NCBI RefSeq assembly: GCF_000307855.1
Contig: NZ_AJLR01000148.1
Span: 89,656-153,655, forward strand
Source: Schinkia azotoformans LMG 9581
GTDB taxonomy: Bacteria; Bacillota; Bacilli; Bacillales; Bacillaceae_J
DNA: 64,000 nt
Direction: 5' to 3'
A program made the translations under genes and the position numbers. This document shows, piece by piece, positions 1-8,901 of this stretch (its first letter is position 1; each line of letters begins with the position of its first letter). Below the pieces are notes generated by a model. It made no database searches. It saw only the letters and a list, made by a program, of their open reading frames with translations, and had not been told where the DNA came from.

Positions 1-868
1 CTCCTACGGAAGGAGTTTGACGATATTCTTCGGCATGCTGAACATGATGGAAAAAAGTTGTCGGTGTAATGATAACGCTTGGTGAGGTGTCAACCATAAT
101 GACGACATGACCTTCCAACAAATGGGTCGCTGCTACATCGGGCCTTTCTGTATAGCGAACCATTGGGTAGGGGTTCCATCCCTGTTTTACGATAAATTCC
201 TCAACCGTTTTATCGGCCATAGGAATCCCGTCAATTTCAATTTCCTTTAATTCTTTTTTTATAATTTCAACGAGATTAGGGTCAGCTACATCTTGAAGAT
301 AGGCTACGCAAATATCCGTTTTCGAGCGTTCACCCACTTGAATGATTTCATGGCGCAAACGTTCATCACGAATACGTCTTCTTGTTAAAGCCGTATTGAC
401 AACAATATTTTCGGTGTACCCGTCCCTCGCTCCACGTACTACCTTTTCTGTATCGGGCTCCTCGGGATTACGCCCTGGATAGCTTCTAACGTCAACTACA
501 AATGCGGTATTTTCTCCATCTATCATTATTATGATGAGTCCAGAAAGAAGTTGATCTACGACCTTGTCCATATCTTTAATTTCTTCAACCTGTTGGTGAA
601 TTAGACGGTTGTGGATTACTTCTTTTGTGTTTGTTTTAAAAGATCGTTCATTATCATTGATTTCAACTAATTCCTTTAATAATTCAATTATATAAGCAGA
701 ATCACAAAGTCCATTTAAATAATAAAGCTGTATATCCTTTTTCAATACTTTTAGCTTTCGGACACCTAAATCAAAACTTGTCCCAATACCAATTCGCTTC
801 TTCAAGAATTCTTCGTTGGAACCTATGGCAGGGGAAATCGGTATTTTGACTTCATTTTTGTCGTTCAC
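1..868 (-). CDS. spoVAF: Spore germination/SpoVA operon protein SpoVAF, 3' part missing (partial at window edge)
   Basis: About 289 N-terminal residues are visible and the frame stays open to base 1. They belong to the GerA-type receptor A-subunit family, whose signature [20 protein letters not shown] lies near residues 120-140, followed by [14 protein letters not shown]. SpoVAF is an inner-membrane spore protein linked to nutrient germination and DPA release. The membrane-spanning half lies beyond the edge. The start is GTG at 868, overlapping the spoVAEa stop as GTGA, with AAGGAGTGG just upstream, so the two genes are probably translationally coupled. A general GerAA-like protein is excluded by its place at the end of the spoVA operon. 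Confidence 0.93.
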   Translation of the reverse strand, partial: MNDKNEVKIPISPAIGSNEEFLKKRIGIGTSFDLGVRKLKVLKKDIQLYYLNGLCDSAYIIELLKELVEINDNERSFKTNTKEVIHNRLIHQQVEEIKDMDKVVDQLLSGLIIIMIDGENTAFVVDVRSYPGRNPEEPDTEKVVRGARDGYTENIVVNTALTRRRIRDERLRHEIIQVGERSKTDICVAYLQDVADPNLVEIIKKELKEIEIDGIPMADKTVEEFIVKQGWNPYPMVRYTERPDVAATHLLEGHVVIMVDTSPSVIITPTTFFHHVQHAEEYRQTPSVG

Positions 869-1425
869 GAAAATCCACTCCTTTCCAAAATCAGTTCAAC
901 GGCTTGTAATGTAATCGGGTAGCCATTTTTGACGGAATCATATCTGGCCATTTTTCCGATATCACCAACCCCAACGATATTCGGAACATCTATTTCATCC
1001 AAAACATAAACGGTATCTCCATTTATTCTGCCTATTTCAATATCTGGTAAACCATTTTTGTCGACGCCATATTCCGTTAAATTCCCATCACGATCAATCG
1101 AAACATCTACTCTTGCCCACTCATTATGCCTTGTCCTTGCAGCAACAGCTATTACTCCTAATACTTCTATGTCAGGATGAGTGGCAATATATTTCAAAGC
1201 TTTTTCCCCACTTCCTTCCCCAGTTATCCCGCTATCGTCAAACATTAAAAATACCGGGTCATTCGGTGCGGCATGAACTAATTTAATCATTTCTTCCCCA
1301 GACAATCGGGTAGGGTTTCCTGCTGATTGCGAGATGCAGCGACCCCCAACCTTTTTTGCTGCATACTTAATTGCACTATTTGCGTATTCATCACCATCAG
1401 TAACCAAAATTACTTTTCGTTTCAT
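865..1425 (-). CDS. spoVAEa: Stage V sporulation protein SpoVAEa
   Basis: This 186-residue soluble protein has the SpoVAEa pattern: an N-terminal strand and loop ([18 protein letters not shown]), a central FDDSG segment and the motif VGVGDIGKM near the C-terminus. It has no membrane segment or signal peptide. SpoVAEa is a conserved member of the seven-gene spoVA operon, whose products form the channel moving Ca-dipicolinic acid into the forespore and out during germination; its own biochemical role is not established. It lies 12 bp after spoVAEb and overlaps spoVAF by four bases. Expression is expected from the sigma-G promoter upstream of spoVAA. Confidence 0.95.
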   Translation of the reverse strand: MKRKVILVTDGDEYANSAIKYAAKKVGGRCISQSAGNPTRLSGEEMIKLVHAAPNDPVFLMFDDSGITGEGSGEKALKYIATHPDIEVLGVIAVAARTRHNEWARVDVSIDRDGNLTEYGVDKNGLPDIEIGRINGDTVYVLDEIDVPNIVGVGDIGKMARYDSVKNGYPITLQAVELILERSGFS

Positions 1426-1437
1426 AAGAATATCACC

Positions 1438-1791
1438 TTACCCTTTTGGACGAAAGACTACTGCTACTAAAAATGCAAACAAAATGGCAGAAGAAAGGCC
1501 AACCGATGTAAGCTGGAACATCCCCGTTATAATGCCTGTAAAACCATGTTCCTCCGCCCCAGCCATTGCTCCATTAATTAAAGAATGGCCAAAGCTCGAA
1601 ATCGGTACAGTAGCACCGGCCCCTGCAAAGTCAATTAATTTATCATACAACCCAAAACCCTCAAGAATGGCTCCCGCCACAACGAATGAACTTAATACAT
1701 GTGCAGGCGTGAGCTTGAATTTATCTAAAAGAACCTGCCCTATCGTACAAATCATGCCGCCAACTAGAAATGCAGTCATGTATTCAGTCAT
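1438..1791 (-). CDS. spoVAEb: Stage V sporulation protein SpoVAEb (SpoVAE)
   Basis: This 117-residue integral membrane protein has about three to four hydrophobic segments. It shares with SpoVAC of this window a core of the form FAGAGxxxPxSxFxxS (here residues about 55-72), which shows the two channel components are paralogues. In the family it is an inner-membrane subunit of the SpoVA dipicolinate channel. It lies two bases after spoVAD and 12 bp before spoVAEa, in one operon. The length is normal and nothing appears disrupted. Confidence 0.95.
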   Translation of the reverse strand: MTEYMTAFLVGGMICTIGQVLLDKFKLTPAHVLSSFVVAGAILEGFGLYDKLIDFAGAGATVPISSFGHSLINGAMAGAEEHGFTGIITGMFQLTSVGLSSAILFAFLVAVVFRPKG

Positions 1792-1793
1792 CT

Positions 1794-2801
1794 TTATTCC
1801 ACCCTTTCAAAAACAACACCATGTGCTATGGTTGGAATGGTCTCCTTCTGCTGGATCATAATCGGACTTAATAATGCACCCGTAGCAACTACAAATATTC
1901 TCTTTAAATTACCTACTTTAAGTTCATTGATTAGATGACCATAAGTGACAACGGCAGAGCATGCACAACCACTTCCACCTGCAAATACAGCTTGTTCAGC
2001 ATGATATACCATGAGACCACAATCATTAAGACTTGCGCCAACATGATACCCTTCATCTGTCAGCATTTTTCGTAAAATTGGCGTTCCTACACCCGACAGA
2101 TCTCCAGTCACTATAAGGTCATAATCCTGTGGTGTTTTTCCAAAATCATTAAAGTGGGCCATTATCGTATCTGCTGCTGCCGGAGCCATCGCTGAGCCCA
2201 TATCAAGAGGATTACCAATTCCATAATCAATGACCCGGCCAATGGTTGCTCCTGTTATTTTAATAAACCCTTTTTCTTTTCCAACTAGAATAGAACCTGC
2301 GCCTGTAACTGTAAATGTTGCTGTATCAGGCTTTTGGCCACCAAACTCTGTCGGATTTCGAAACTGGCGCTCAGCTGTAGCGTTATGACTGCTAACAGAT
2401 GCTAACACTTTATCGGCAAAGCCACCATCTATTAAAGAGGAAGCAACTGCCAGTGTCTCCATTGATGTCGAACAGGCACCAAACATACATAAAAAAGGAA
2501 TTTGATTTCCTCTAGCCACGTAGTTGGAGGTAACATTTTGATTTAATAAATCTCCCGCCAAAAAGAAATCAATATCTTCATGTTTTAAATTGACTTTATT
2601 CAAACAGGCTTCAATTGAATCTTCCATTAATTTTCTTTCAGCCAGTTCCCAAGTCTTTTGACCGCAATAAAGATCTGGATATTTAATATCAAAACTTGAA
2701 CCTAGCGGACCTTCTGCTTCAGTCGGACCGACAGCAGTACCCGTTGAGTTTACAAAAATTTCATTTTGAAACAACCAGGATTGTTTACCTAATCTTCCCA
2801 T
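1794..2801 (-). CDS. spoVAD: Stage V sporulation protein SpoVAD, dipicolinate-binding
   Basis: The 335-residue protein has a thiolase/KAS-III-like fold, with the [15 protein letters not shown] segment near residue 110 and GSGCACSA near the C-terminus. The Bacillus orthologue binds Ca-dipicolinic acid at the outer face of the spore inner membrane and is needed for its uptake. It is not expected to be a condensing enzyme. A GTG three codons upstream (2810) is in frame, but it lies inside AAAAGGGTGATC, which reads as the ribosome-binding site for ATG 2801, so I chose 2801. The gene sits between spoVAC and spoVAEb in the same operon. Confidence 0.95.
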   Translation of the reverse strand: MGRLGKQSWLFQNEIFVNSTGTAVGPTEAEGPLGSSFDIKYPDLYCGQKTWELAERKLMEDSIEACLNKVNLKHEDIDFFLAGDLLNQNVTSNYVARGNQIPFLCMFGACSTSMETLAVASSLIDGGFADKVLASVSSHNATAERQFRNPTEFGGQKPDTATFTVTGAGSILVGKEKGFIKITGATIGRVIDYGIGNPLDMGSAMAPAAADTIMAHFNDFGKTPQDYDLIVTGDLSGVGTPILRKMLTDEGYHVGASLNDCGLMVYHAEQAVFAGGSGCACSAVVTYGHLINELKVGNLKRIFVVATGALLSPIMIQQKETIPTIAHGVVFERVE

Positions 2802-2814
2802 CAGGATCACCCTT

Positions 2815-3276
2815 TTATGACAATAAAATTGTTGTTATTGAATAACGGATAAACCCAATAATTGCTGCTGCTACCACTCCGTATACAAGAACAGCTCCCG
2901 CAATTTTAAACATATTATTGGCTACTCCTAAAACTAAACCTTCACTTTTATGTTCCAGTGCCGCACTTGCCATCGAATTCGCAAAACCTGTCACTGGTAT
3001 TAGTGTTCCGGCTCCGGCAAATTGGCCTAGTTTATCAAATACTCCTAACCCGGTAAATAGCGCTGCCAGCAGAATGATTGTCGCAATCGTGGGGTTACTT
3101 GCAGTCGTTGCTGTAAAATTAAAAAACGAAATATAAAAGTTTTGTATCCCTTGGCCGACCACACAAATTAAACCACCTATGATAAAAGCTTTCATGCAGC
3201 TTACAAAAATGGATTGTTTAGGTTGGAAAGATTGAATCTGTTGTTTGTATTTTTCTTTTGAGAATTTCTCCCCCAA
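2815..3276 (-). CDS. spoVAC: Stage V sporulation protein SpoVAC, channel subunit
   Basis: This 153-residue protein has a basic N-terminus of about 30 residues and then four hydrophobic stretches. The motif GQFAGAGTLIPVTGFANS lies near residues 88-105. SpoVAC is the mechanosensitive-type membrane subunit of the dipicolinate channel and is homologous to SpoVAEb. The start is TTG at 3276, with AGGTG seven bases upstream; no ATG is available in a suitable place. It follows spoVAB after 16 bp. Confidence 0.94.
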   Translation of the reverse strand: MGEKFSKEKYKQQIQSFQPKQSIFVSCMKAFIIGGLICVVGQGIQNFYISFFNFTATTASNPTIATIILLAALFTGLGVFDKLGQFAGAGTLIPVTGFANSMASAALEHKSEGLVLGVANNMFKIAGAVLVYGVVAAAIIGFIRYSITTILLS

Positions 3277-3292
3277 TTCACGTCACCTAATT

Positions 3293-3727
3293 TCATGAAT
3301 GTTTTAGTAGATCAACAAAATAGATCCAATGGAATAATGATCCGAAAATTTTCCCAAAAAAGATTGCAGATAGTAAAATGATTAATTTCTCTTGGACACC
3401 AATCCTTTTTGCTAAAATCGGCCATACATTTAATACTTCCGTCAAAGCAGCGGCCAACATTCCTACAAAGATGCCATTTGCCAATCCAATTGGAATCACA
3501 AACAAAGATGAAAATTGGTAGATGGTTTCTCTCAAGCCAATCCACCCGCCCGCCATTGCTCCAAGAACAACACCCCATTCATATAAATGAATACATTTCA
3601 TCGTTTTCGTTAATTGTGTCAATCTTGGAATTACACCAAGTACAGTAAGAAAAGCCACAAAACCAGCACCAACAGCAAGTCCCCCTGCAAAGCCAATAAA
3701 TATGGTCAACAGAATTTTAAGGGTCAT
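3293..3727 (-). CDS. spoVAB: Stage V sporulation protein SpoVAB
   Basis: This is a 144-residue, very hydrophobic protein with about four membrane segments, matching SpoVAB in size, order and sequence style (N-terminus MTLKILLTIFIGFAGGLAVG). SpoVAB is an inner-membrane component of the SpoVA apparatus in the forespore. It overlaps the end of spoVAA by 11 bases, and the ribosome-binding sequence AAAAAGAGTGG is weak, so translational coupling to spoVAA is likely. Confidence 0.92.
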   Translation of the reverse strand: MTLKILLTIFIGFAGGLAVGAGFVAFLTVLGVIPRLTQLTKTMKCIHLYEWGVVLGAMAGGWIGLRETIYQFSSLFVIPIGLANGIFVGMLAAALTEVLNVWPILAKRIGVQEKLIILLSAIFFGKIFGSLFHWIYFVDLLKHS

Positions 3728-4343
3728 GGCCCACTCTTTTTACCGTTTCTTTATTTTCTTTAATAATTACATATTGATCTAAATCTTGTTGGTATTTAAA
3801 CATTTCGACTTCAAGGGGGCTTGGTTCTTCATTTATTCGCTTTTTAAACAAATGATTAAAAAATAGGATCATTCCAATTCCTAATCCTAAAGAATAAGGG
3901 ATTTGTAATAGTAACGGCTTTATTAGCTCTTCTCCGGTTATAATATAGTAAAGTTTTTGATGTACCTGCTGCATGGACACATCCTCATGGAAGTTCATAA
4001 TTGTAATCGCAGATCCTATAAATAATAAGAGCCAAACGAGTATTATAAATCCAATGTTCGGCTTTTTAGATTTATATATTACGTCAATTATGGTTTGCGT
4101 TGGTCCAATTGTTTGAATATCAATGGCAGAATTAAAGCTTTGTATCGTATTGATAATATGCATAAGATCAATTACTACAATATTCTTGTCACTTTTGGAG
4201 ATCTGGTATAACGACAGGCTCTGGATTTGGTTAACTATATTTTCGGGACCGATAACTTGAGTAATATCCCCTATTTTTATGATTGAATCGGGTTTAGTTT
4301 GTACTCTAAGCCGCATCCTGAGATATATCGTATCCTCTTTCAT
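3717..4343 (-). CDS. spoVAA: Stage V sporulation protein SpoVAA
   Basis: This is the first gene of the spoVA operon. The 208-residue protein has an N-terminal soluble part (about residues 1-105, starting MKEDTIYLRMRLR) and two hydrophobic segments near residues 115-135 and 155-175. I chose ATG 4343 because GAGGTGG lies five bases upstream; an in-frame GTG at 4352 overlaps that site. A sigma-G promoter lies 41 bases upstream, so the operon is expressed late in the forespore. SpoVAA is needed for dipicolinate accumulation, but its biochemical role is unknown. Confidence 0.92.
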   Translation of the reverse strand: MKEDTIYLRMRLRVQTKPDSIIKIGDITQVIGPENIVNQIQSLSLYQISKSDKNIVVIDLMHIINTIQSFNSAIDIQTIGPTQTIIDVIYKSKKPNIGFIILVWLLLFIGSAITIMNFHEDVSMQQVHQKLYYIITGEELIKPLLLQIPYSLGLGIGMILFFNHLFKKRINEEPSPLEVEMFKYQQDLDQYVIIKENKETVKRVGHDP

Positions 4344-4383
4344 CTGGTCCACCTCACTTCGTAAAGCTAAATCCTTGTATATG

Positions 4384-4413
4384 TAGTATGGATGTGGAAT
4401 AGTTGCCTCATTC
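4384..4413 (-). promoter_or_regulatory. Sigma-G promoter of the spoVA operon
   Basis: On the minus strand, -35 GAATGA (4408-4413) and -10 CATACTA (4384-4390) are separated by 17 bases. Both elements match the Bacillus sigma-G consensus, and the site lies just upstream of spoVAA, a known sigma-G operon. Activity is inferred. Confidence 0.8.
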
Positions 4414-4444
4414 GGAAATCATCCGTCCAATAATTGGTTTCAAA

Positions 4445-4483
4445 AACAAAAAAAGGATATTTGACAATTAGCGTCAAATATCC
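4445..4483 (-). terminator. Intrinsic terminator of the dacF-spoIIA operon, containing the sigF stop codon
   Basis: Perfect 11-bp arms GGATATTTGAC and GTCAAATATCC flank a 7-base loop, and the minus strand continues with a run of T. The sigF TGA stop (4474-4476) lies inside the hairpin stem. The hairpin separates spoIIA transcription from the sigma-G-dependent spoVA operon. Confidence 0.88.
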
Positions 4484-5232
4484 ATCTGCTCTTTCATTTG
4501 TTGAAGAATTTTTTTCTCAAGGCGCGAAACCTGTACTTGTGAAATCCCTAATCTTCCAGCCACTTCTGACTGTGTTTGGTCTTTATAGTATCGCAAATAA
4601 ACTATTAACCGTTCTCTTTCATCCAAACCCCTTATAGCTTCTTGTAAAGCAATTTTGTCAAACCATTTTGCTTCCGAATGGTCAGCAATCTGATCAAGGA
4701 GAGTAATTGGATCACCGTCATTTTCATATACCGTTTCATGAATAGAGGATGGTGTACGGCTTGCTTCCTGAGCAAGAACAACTTCCTCCGGAGTAATTTC
4801 AAGCTCTTCCGCAATTTCTGTAATGGTCGGTGCTCTACCAAACCTTTTTGTTAAATCATCTTTTATTTTTCTAATCTTATTTCCAGTTTCTTTTAAAGAA
4901 CGACTTACCTTAACGGTCCCATCATCTCGAATGAATCTTTGAATTTCCCCAATGATCATGGGAACGGCGTAGGTTGAAAACTTTACATCATACGATAAAT
5001 CAAACTTATCTACTGATTTAAGTAAACCGATACAACCGATTTGAAACAGATCATCTGGTTCATATCCACGGTTAATAAAGCGTTGAACAACCGACCAAAC
5101 AAGGCGCATATTTTTTTGGACGATTAAATCTCTAGCCTCCTGATCTCCAACTTGACTACGCTCAATCAATTCCTTCACTTCGTGGTCTTTTAAATACGTT
5201 TCACTATTTTGCTTTTTGACCTCCACATCCAT
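4474..5232 (-). CDS. sigF: RNA polymerase forespore sigma factor SigF
   Basis: This is the first forespore-specific sigma factor. The 252-residue protein has sigma-70 region 2 (EPDDLFQIGCIGLLKSVDKF, FSTYAVPMIIGEIQRFIRDD), region 3, and a region 4 helix-turn-helix near the end (QTQSEVAGRLGISQVQVS). It begins MDVEVKK, as the Bacillus orthologues do. It lies 12 bp after spoIIAB, whose product binds and inhibits it in the predivisional cell. Its stop codon lies in the operon terminator. Confidence 0.98.
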   Translation of the reverse strand: MDVEVKKQNSETYLKDHEVKELIERSQVGDQEARDLIVQKNMRLVWSVVQRFINRGYEPDDLFQIGCIGLLKSVDKFDLSYDVKFSTYAVPMIIGEIQRFIRDDGTVKVSRSLKETGNKIRKIKDDLTKRFGRAPTITEIAEELEITPEEVVLAQEASRTPSSIHETVYENDGDPITLLDQIADHSEAKWFDKIALQEAIRGLDERERLIVYLRYYKDQTQSEVAGRLGISQVQVSRLEKKILQQMKEQMDI

Positions 5233-5244
5233 AGGCAGATCTCC

Positions 5245-5685
5245 TTAATTACATAAAGCTTTACTATTAGCTAAGTATTTAGTTAAATGAATCGTTGTTC
5301 CTTCATGTAATGACGATTCAATTACCATATCATCCATAAAGTTCTCCATAATCGTGAAGCCCATCCCTGAACGTTCTAACTCAGGTTTTGTTGTGAACAA
5401 TGGTTGTCTGGCTTCATCTAGGTCAGCAATTCCAATGCCATCGTCTTTAATTGTTATATGAACTGCTCCTTCATCAAGCGTGACAGAAATATACACTTCA
5501 CCATCCGGATTGTTTTCATATCCATGGATTATGGCGTTCGTAACTGCTTCAGATACAACCGTTTTAATTTCAGTTAATTCATCTAAAGTTGGATCTAGCT
5601 GTGCAATGAAAGCTGCAACCGTAACGCGAGCAAAAGATTCATTCTGACTGAGTGCTGAAAATTTCAATTCCATTTTATTTTTCAC
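5245..5685 (-). CDS. spoIIAB: Anti-sigma F factor and protein kinase SpoIIAB
   Basis: This 146-residue GHKL/Bergerat-fold kinase has the N-box [13 protein letters not shown], the G1 box DDGIGI and the G2 region [12 protein letters not shown]. SpoIIAB binds SigF and phosphorylates SpoIIAA on serine. Translation starts at a GTG immediately after the spoIIAA TAA (TAAGTG), with GGGGGTGG inside the end of spoIIAA. The N-terminal pattern [20 protein letters not shown] supports this start over the ATG four codons later. Confidence 0.97.
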   Translation of the reverse strand: MKNKMELKFSALSQNESFARVTVAAFIAQLDPTLDELTEIKTVVSEAVTNAIIHGYENNPDGEVYISVTLDEGAVHITIKDDGIGIADLDEARQPLFTTKPELERSGMGFTIMENFMDDMVIESSLHEGTTIHLTKYLANSKALCN

Positions 5686-6036
5686 TTAGGCCACCCCCAA
5701 AGTTTTTAGGGCATATTGCTCATCATCTACTAGGCGGATGATTTTGAATAACCCAGACATATCAAAAAGTCTTTTTACAGCAGGTGAAATGGAACATACA
5801 ACCATTTCCCCTCCTTGACTTTGTATCTGTTTATAGCGGCCTAAGATTACACCCAAACCAGAACTATCCATAAAGGCTAGCTCTTCTAAATTTAAAACAA
5901 TGTGATGAATATTATTTTTTTCAATTTCGTCTGAAACTTTATTACGTAAATTCTCTGCTGTGTGGTGGTCAAGCTCACCTTTTAAACGGATGAGCAGTAC
6001 ATCTTTTTTAGTTTCTAAATTGATGACGAGACTCAA
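5686..6036 (-). CDS. spoIIAA: Anti-sigma F factor antagonist SpoIIAA
   Basis: This 116-residue STAS-domain protein carries the phosphorylatable serine in [16 protein letters not shown] (about residues 53-68). Unphosphorylated SpoIIAA releases SigF from SpoIIAB in the forespore. The start is TTG at 6036, with TAGGAGG eight bases upstream. The following spoIIAB start is adjacent. The operon is expected to be read from dacF and also from a promoter of its own in the 128-base gap upstream, where I see no clean sigma-H consensus. Confidence 0.97.
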   Translation of the reverse strand: MSLVINLETKKDVLLIRLKGELDHHTAENLRNKVSDEIEKNNIHHIVLNLEELAFMDSSGLGVILGRYKQIQSQGGEMVVCSISPAVKRLFDMSGLFKIIRLVDDEQYALKTLGVA

Positions 6037-6116
6037 CTCAATTTCCTCCTAATCTGAAAGTCTTAAGTGAGTCTTTTCGCTATTCTTTAAAGGAATTCCT
6101 GCAACACGACAAAACT

Positions 6117-6146
6117 AGTGTTTATTAGTGTATATAAGTGTTTATT
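6117..6146 (-). repeat. Three phased 10-bp direct repeats upstream of spoIIAA
   Basis: On the plus strand the units AGTGTTTATT, AGTGTATATA and AGTGTTTATT follow without gaps. They lie between the dacF stop and spoIIAA, 81-110 bases upstream of the spoIIAA start. One unit per helical turn suggests an operator, but no known consensus is matched. Confidence 0.6.
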
Positions 6147-6164
6147 CGTATTATTTTTACAATG

Positions 6165-7334
6165 TTAATTTGAATATTTAGCAAAATCGCCAATCGTTCT
6201 CTTAAGTAAATTCCACCAAGTAGCGGCCTTTACCTCGGTATTTGCAACTAGAGGGCTTTCAACTAGGATTTTATCACCTTTTTTTAGAATGAGCTTTCCA
6301 AGTTCATCTCCTTTGTTGATTGGTGCCTTACTATTTTCATTGATTATAATCTCTTGCTCTACATCATCAACACTTTCGCCTTTTTTTGTTAAAAGAGATA
6401 TAGGCTCTGATGTAACAGCATTGATCGTAGATTTATCCCCTTTTGACACTTTTACCTTCGATAGCGGCTGATTGCGTTCATACATTGGGTGTGTCCGATA
6501 CTGACTAAATGCAAAATCTAACATTTTTGTAATCTGTCTGTTTCGGTCCTTCGGTGTTGGAGCTCCCATCACAACAGCAATAACTCTCATGCCGTCTTTC
6601 TTCGCTGTTGCCGTTAAGCAATATTTAGCTTCATTGGTAAAGCCTGTTTTAATACCATCAACTCCGGGATAAAATTTTACTAAACGGTTGGTGTTGACTA
6701 ACCAAAACTTCTTATCGGTGTTCTCGCGCAGATAATCCTCATAAACACCTGTATATTTTGTAATTGAATCATACTTTAATAATTCTTTTGCCATGATGGC
6801 CATATCCCGTGCTGTACTATAATGTTCAGCTGCCGGCAACCCTGTAGGATTTTTGAAGCTAGTATTCTGTAAACCAAGTTCCTTCGCTTTGTTGTTCATC
6901 ATTTCAATAAAACCATCATGGGACCCGGCAATATGTTCAGCCATTGCAACGGACGCATCGTTACCAGATGCAATCGCAATCCCTCTTAACATCTCATCAA
7001 CCGTCATTTCTTCTCCCGCTTCAAGGAAAATTTGGGAGCCGCCCATTGAAGCTGCCAATTCACTTGTTCTTACCTTATCATTGATTTTTATTTTCCCTTC
7101 ATCCAATGCCTCCATAATCAGTAACATCGTCATAATTTTTGTCATACTGGCTGGCGGCAGCTTTTTATCTGCTTCCTTTTCAAAGAGGACGGTTCCGGTG
7201 TCACGTTCGATTAATATCGCAGATGATGCATCTTCCGCCAAATCGACTTTTGTTTCTTCTGCAAATCCTGTCGGTGCAAATAGTGCCAACAAAAATATAA
7301 AGCATATTAAAATCTTTGAACCTCGTTTTTTCAT
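6165..7334 (-). CDS. dacF: D-alanyl-D-alanine carboxypeptidase DacF
   Basis: This is a low-molecular-weight penicillin-binding protein of 389 residues. It has a cleavable signal peptide (KKRGSKILICFIFLLALF, with cleavage likely after GFA), the active-site tetrad SMTK near residue 62, SGN in IASGNDAS, and KTG in GIKTGFTNEAK. The C-terminal PBP5-type domain and an amphipathic anchor-like end are present. It trims peptide cross-links of the spore cortex. I chose ATG 7334, with AAAGGAGGGAG upstream; an ATG ten codons further upstream lacks a site. It heads the forespore operon with spoIIAA-spoIIAB-sigF. Confidence 0.95.
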   Translation of the reverse strand: MKKRGSKILICFIFLLALFAPTGFAEETKVDLAEDASSAILIERDTGTVLFEKEADKKLPPASMTKIMTMLLIMEALDEGKIKINDKVRTSELAASMGGSQIFLEAGEEMTVDEMLRGIAIASGNDASVAMAEHIAGSHDGFIEMMNNKAKELGLQNTSFKNPTGLPAAEHYSTARDMAIMAKELLKYDSITKYTGVYEDYLRENTDKKFWLVNTNRLVKFYPGVDGIKTGFTNEAKYCLTATAKKDGMRVIAVVMGAPTPKDRNRQITKMLDFAFSQYRTHPMYERNQPLSKVKVSKGDKSTINAVTSEPISLLTKKGESVDDVEQEIIINENSKAPINKGDELGKLILKKGDKILVESPLVANTEVKAATWWNLLKRTIGDFAKYSN

Positions 7335-7362
7335 GTTATCTCCCTCCTTTTTTTTAGAAAAC

Positions 7363-7391
7363 ATACTAACCTTAGGATAAAATCTTCATAC
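7363..7391 (-). promoter_or_regulatory. Sigma-F promoter of dacF-spoIIA
   Basis: On the minus strand, -35 GTATG (7387-7391), 15 bases, then -10 GGTTAGTAT (7363-7371) fit the sigma-F pattern GYATA-N15-GGNNANNNT. In B. subtilis the dacF-spoIIA operon is autoregulated by sigma-F from the same place. Activity is inferred. Confidence 0.7.
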
Positions 7392-7479
7392 ACGACATTT
7401 TTTCCATAATTTATCATTTTATACCAAAATTTACGTTTATTTATTTTTTGTAATATGGGGACGGTCCTCTTGTTCCAAC

Positions 7480-7510
7480 AAAAGAGAGCATCCCATTGGA
7501 ATGCCCTTTA
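7480..7510 (-). terminator. Probable terminator after pdp
   Basis: On the minus strand, AGGGCATTCC and GGGATGCTCT pair (one G-U) around a short loop just after the pdp stop and are followed by CTTTTGT. The T-run is short. Confidence 0.55.
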
Positions 7511-7521
7511 TTGATTCACTA

Positions 7522-8823
7522 TTATGAAATTTTATCGTAAATTAATGGTGGTGTCTTTGTTTCAGTAGGAGATATTGTAAAACTTTGATATAGCAGTTTT
7601 TTTATTTCATCGACATTTTCAAAGTTGCTATGGAGCGTTGCCACTGATTCTCCTTTTTCTACTTGGTCTCCTACTTTTTTTCGAAGTACGATCCCTACTG
7701 CTAAATCAATCTTCGAGTCTTTCGTTGCCCTACCGGCTCCAAGCAACATCGCAGCCTTTCCGACCTCATCAGCAATAATCGATTCAACCCAGCCACTTTC
7801 CTTCGCTTCTAATTCGATTTTGTATTTTGCTTTTGGAAGCTTCATTGGATCATCTATAAGCGATGGATCCCCTCCTTGAGCTGCTATGAACGTCTTAAAT
7901 TTCTCAAGGGCCTTTCCAGATTGGATCGCTTCTTCTAACATTTTATGTGCTTCTTCTAAGGAGTTTGCTTTTTTGGCGAGAAATACCATATAGCTGCCAA
8001 GTGTGAGGCAAAGTTCGTATAAATCCTTTGGTCCCTTCCCTTTCAGCGTGTTGATAGCTTCTTCAACCTCTAATACATTGCCGATTGCATATCCTAACGG
8101 CTGGCTCATATCCGAGATCACGGCCATTGTCATGCGGCCGACATTGTTTCCGATATCAACCATCGCTTTTGCTAGTTTTTTTGCGTCTTCTATATCTTTC
8201 ATGAAAGCTCCTGCTCCCGTTTTAACATCCAAAACAATCGCATCAGCACCTGCCGCAATTTTTTTACTCATAATCGAACTTGCGATAAGTGGGATTGAAT
8301 TAACGGTTGCGGTTACATCACGGAGACCATAGAGCTTCTTATCGGCTGGTGTTAAATTACCGCTTTGACCGATCACGGCTACTTTATTTTTGTTTACTAA
8401 ATCGATGAATTGTTTGTTGTCGATTTCAACATGAAAGCCTTTAATTGATTCCAATTTGTCAATCGTACCGCCGGTGTGTCCTAAACCGCGTCCCGACATT
8501 TTTGCAACCGGGACACCTACTGAGGCTACAAGGGGGGCCAATACAAGTGTCGTTGTATCACCAACACCGCCTGTTGAATGTTTATCAACCTTAATCCCTT
8601 CGATCTCAGAAAGGTCTATTTTATCCCCGGAGTCGACCATCGCTAATGTTAATTCTGCCCGCTCTTTCTCTGTCATTCCCTTGAAATAGACAGCCATGGC
8701 GAAGGCACTCATTTGATAATCCGGTATCGTTTCATTAGTATAGCCTTCAATCATAAAACGGATTTCTTCTTTTGTTAACTCCTGACCATCCCGTTTTTTT
8801 TCAATTAAGTCCACCATTCTCAT
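7522..8823 (-). CDS. pdp: Pyrimidine-nucleoside phosphorylase Pdp
   Basis: This 433-residue enzyme of the thymidine/pyrimidine phosphorylase family splits uridine, deoxyuridine and thymidine with phosphate. The signature [18 protein letters not shown] (near residues 81-98), the segment [16 protein letters not shown] and the C-terminal PYNP domain are present at normal length. The start ATG 8823 has GGGAG eight bases upstream. It lies 78 bp after deoB and forms a deoxynucleoside salvage pair with it. In B. subtilis the gene at this position is punA (purine nucleoside phosphorylase). Confidence 0.96.
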   Translation of the reverse strand: MRMVDLIEKKRDGQELTKEEIRFMIEGYTNETIPDYQMSAFAMAVYFKGMTEKERAELTLAMVDSGDKIDLSEIEGIKVDKHSTGGVGDTTTLVLAPLVASVGVPVAKMSGRGLGHTGGTIDKLESIKGFHVEIDNKQFIDLVNKNKVAVIGQSGNLTPADKKLYGLRDVTATVNSIPLIASSIMSKKIAAGADAIVLDVKTGAGAFMKDIEDAKKLAKAMVDIGNNVGRMTMAVISDMSQPLGYAIGNVLEVEEAINTLKGKGPKDLYELCLTLGSYMVFLAKKANSLEEAHKMLEEAIQSGKALEKFKTFIAAQGGDPSLIDDPMKLPKAKYKIELEAKESGWVESIIADEVGKAAMLLGAGRATKDSKIDLAVGIVLRKKVGDQVEKGESVATLHSNFENVDEIKKLLYQSFTISPTETKTPPLIYDKIS

Positions 8824-8901
8824 TTGAAAAACTCCCTAGTTTTTAATCTTTTTATATTACCTGAACCAGTTCTTTAACAAACGTTAGATTAATTATTCAC
8901 T

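Noticed and set aside
1334..1861. 175-codon plus-strand ORF opposite spoVAEb/spoVAEa
   Set aside because: It lies fully over well-recognised spoVA genes, has no ribosome-binding site and no family-like features; it is a frame shadow.
6070..6110. GCAGGAATT and AAAGAATAG on the minus strand as a sigma-H promoter of spoIIAA
   Set aside because: The two elements resemble the consensus but are only about five bases apart; sigma-H needs about 11-12.
6853..7380. 175-codon plus-strand ORF opposite dacF
   Set aside because: It is antisense to a confident penicillin-binding protein gene, and its composition is that of an antisense frame.
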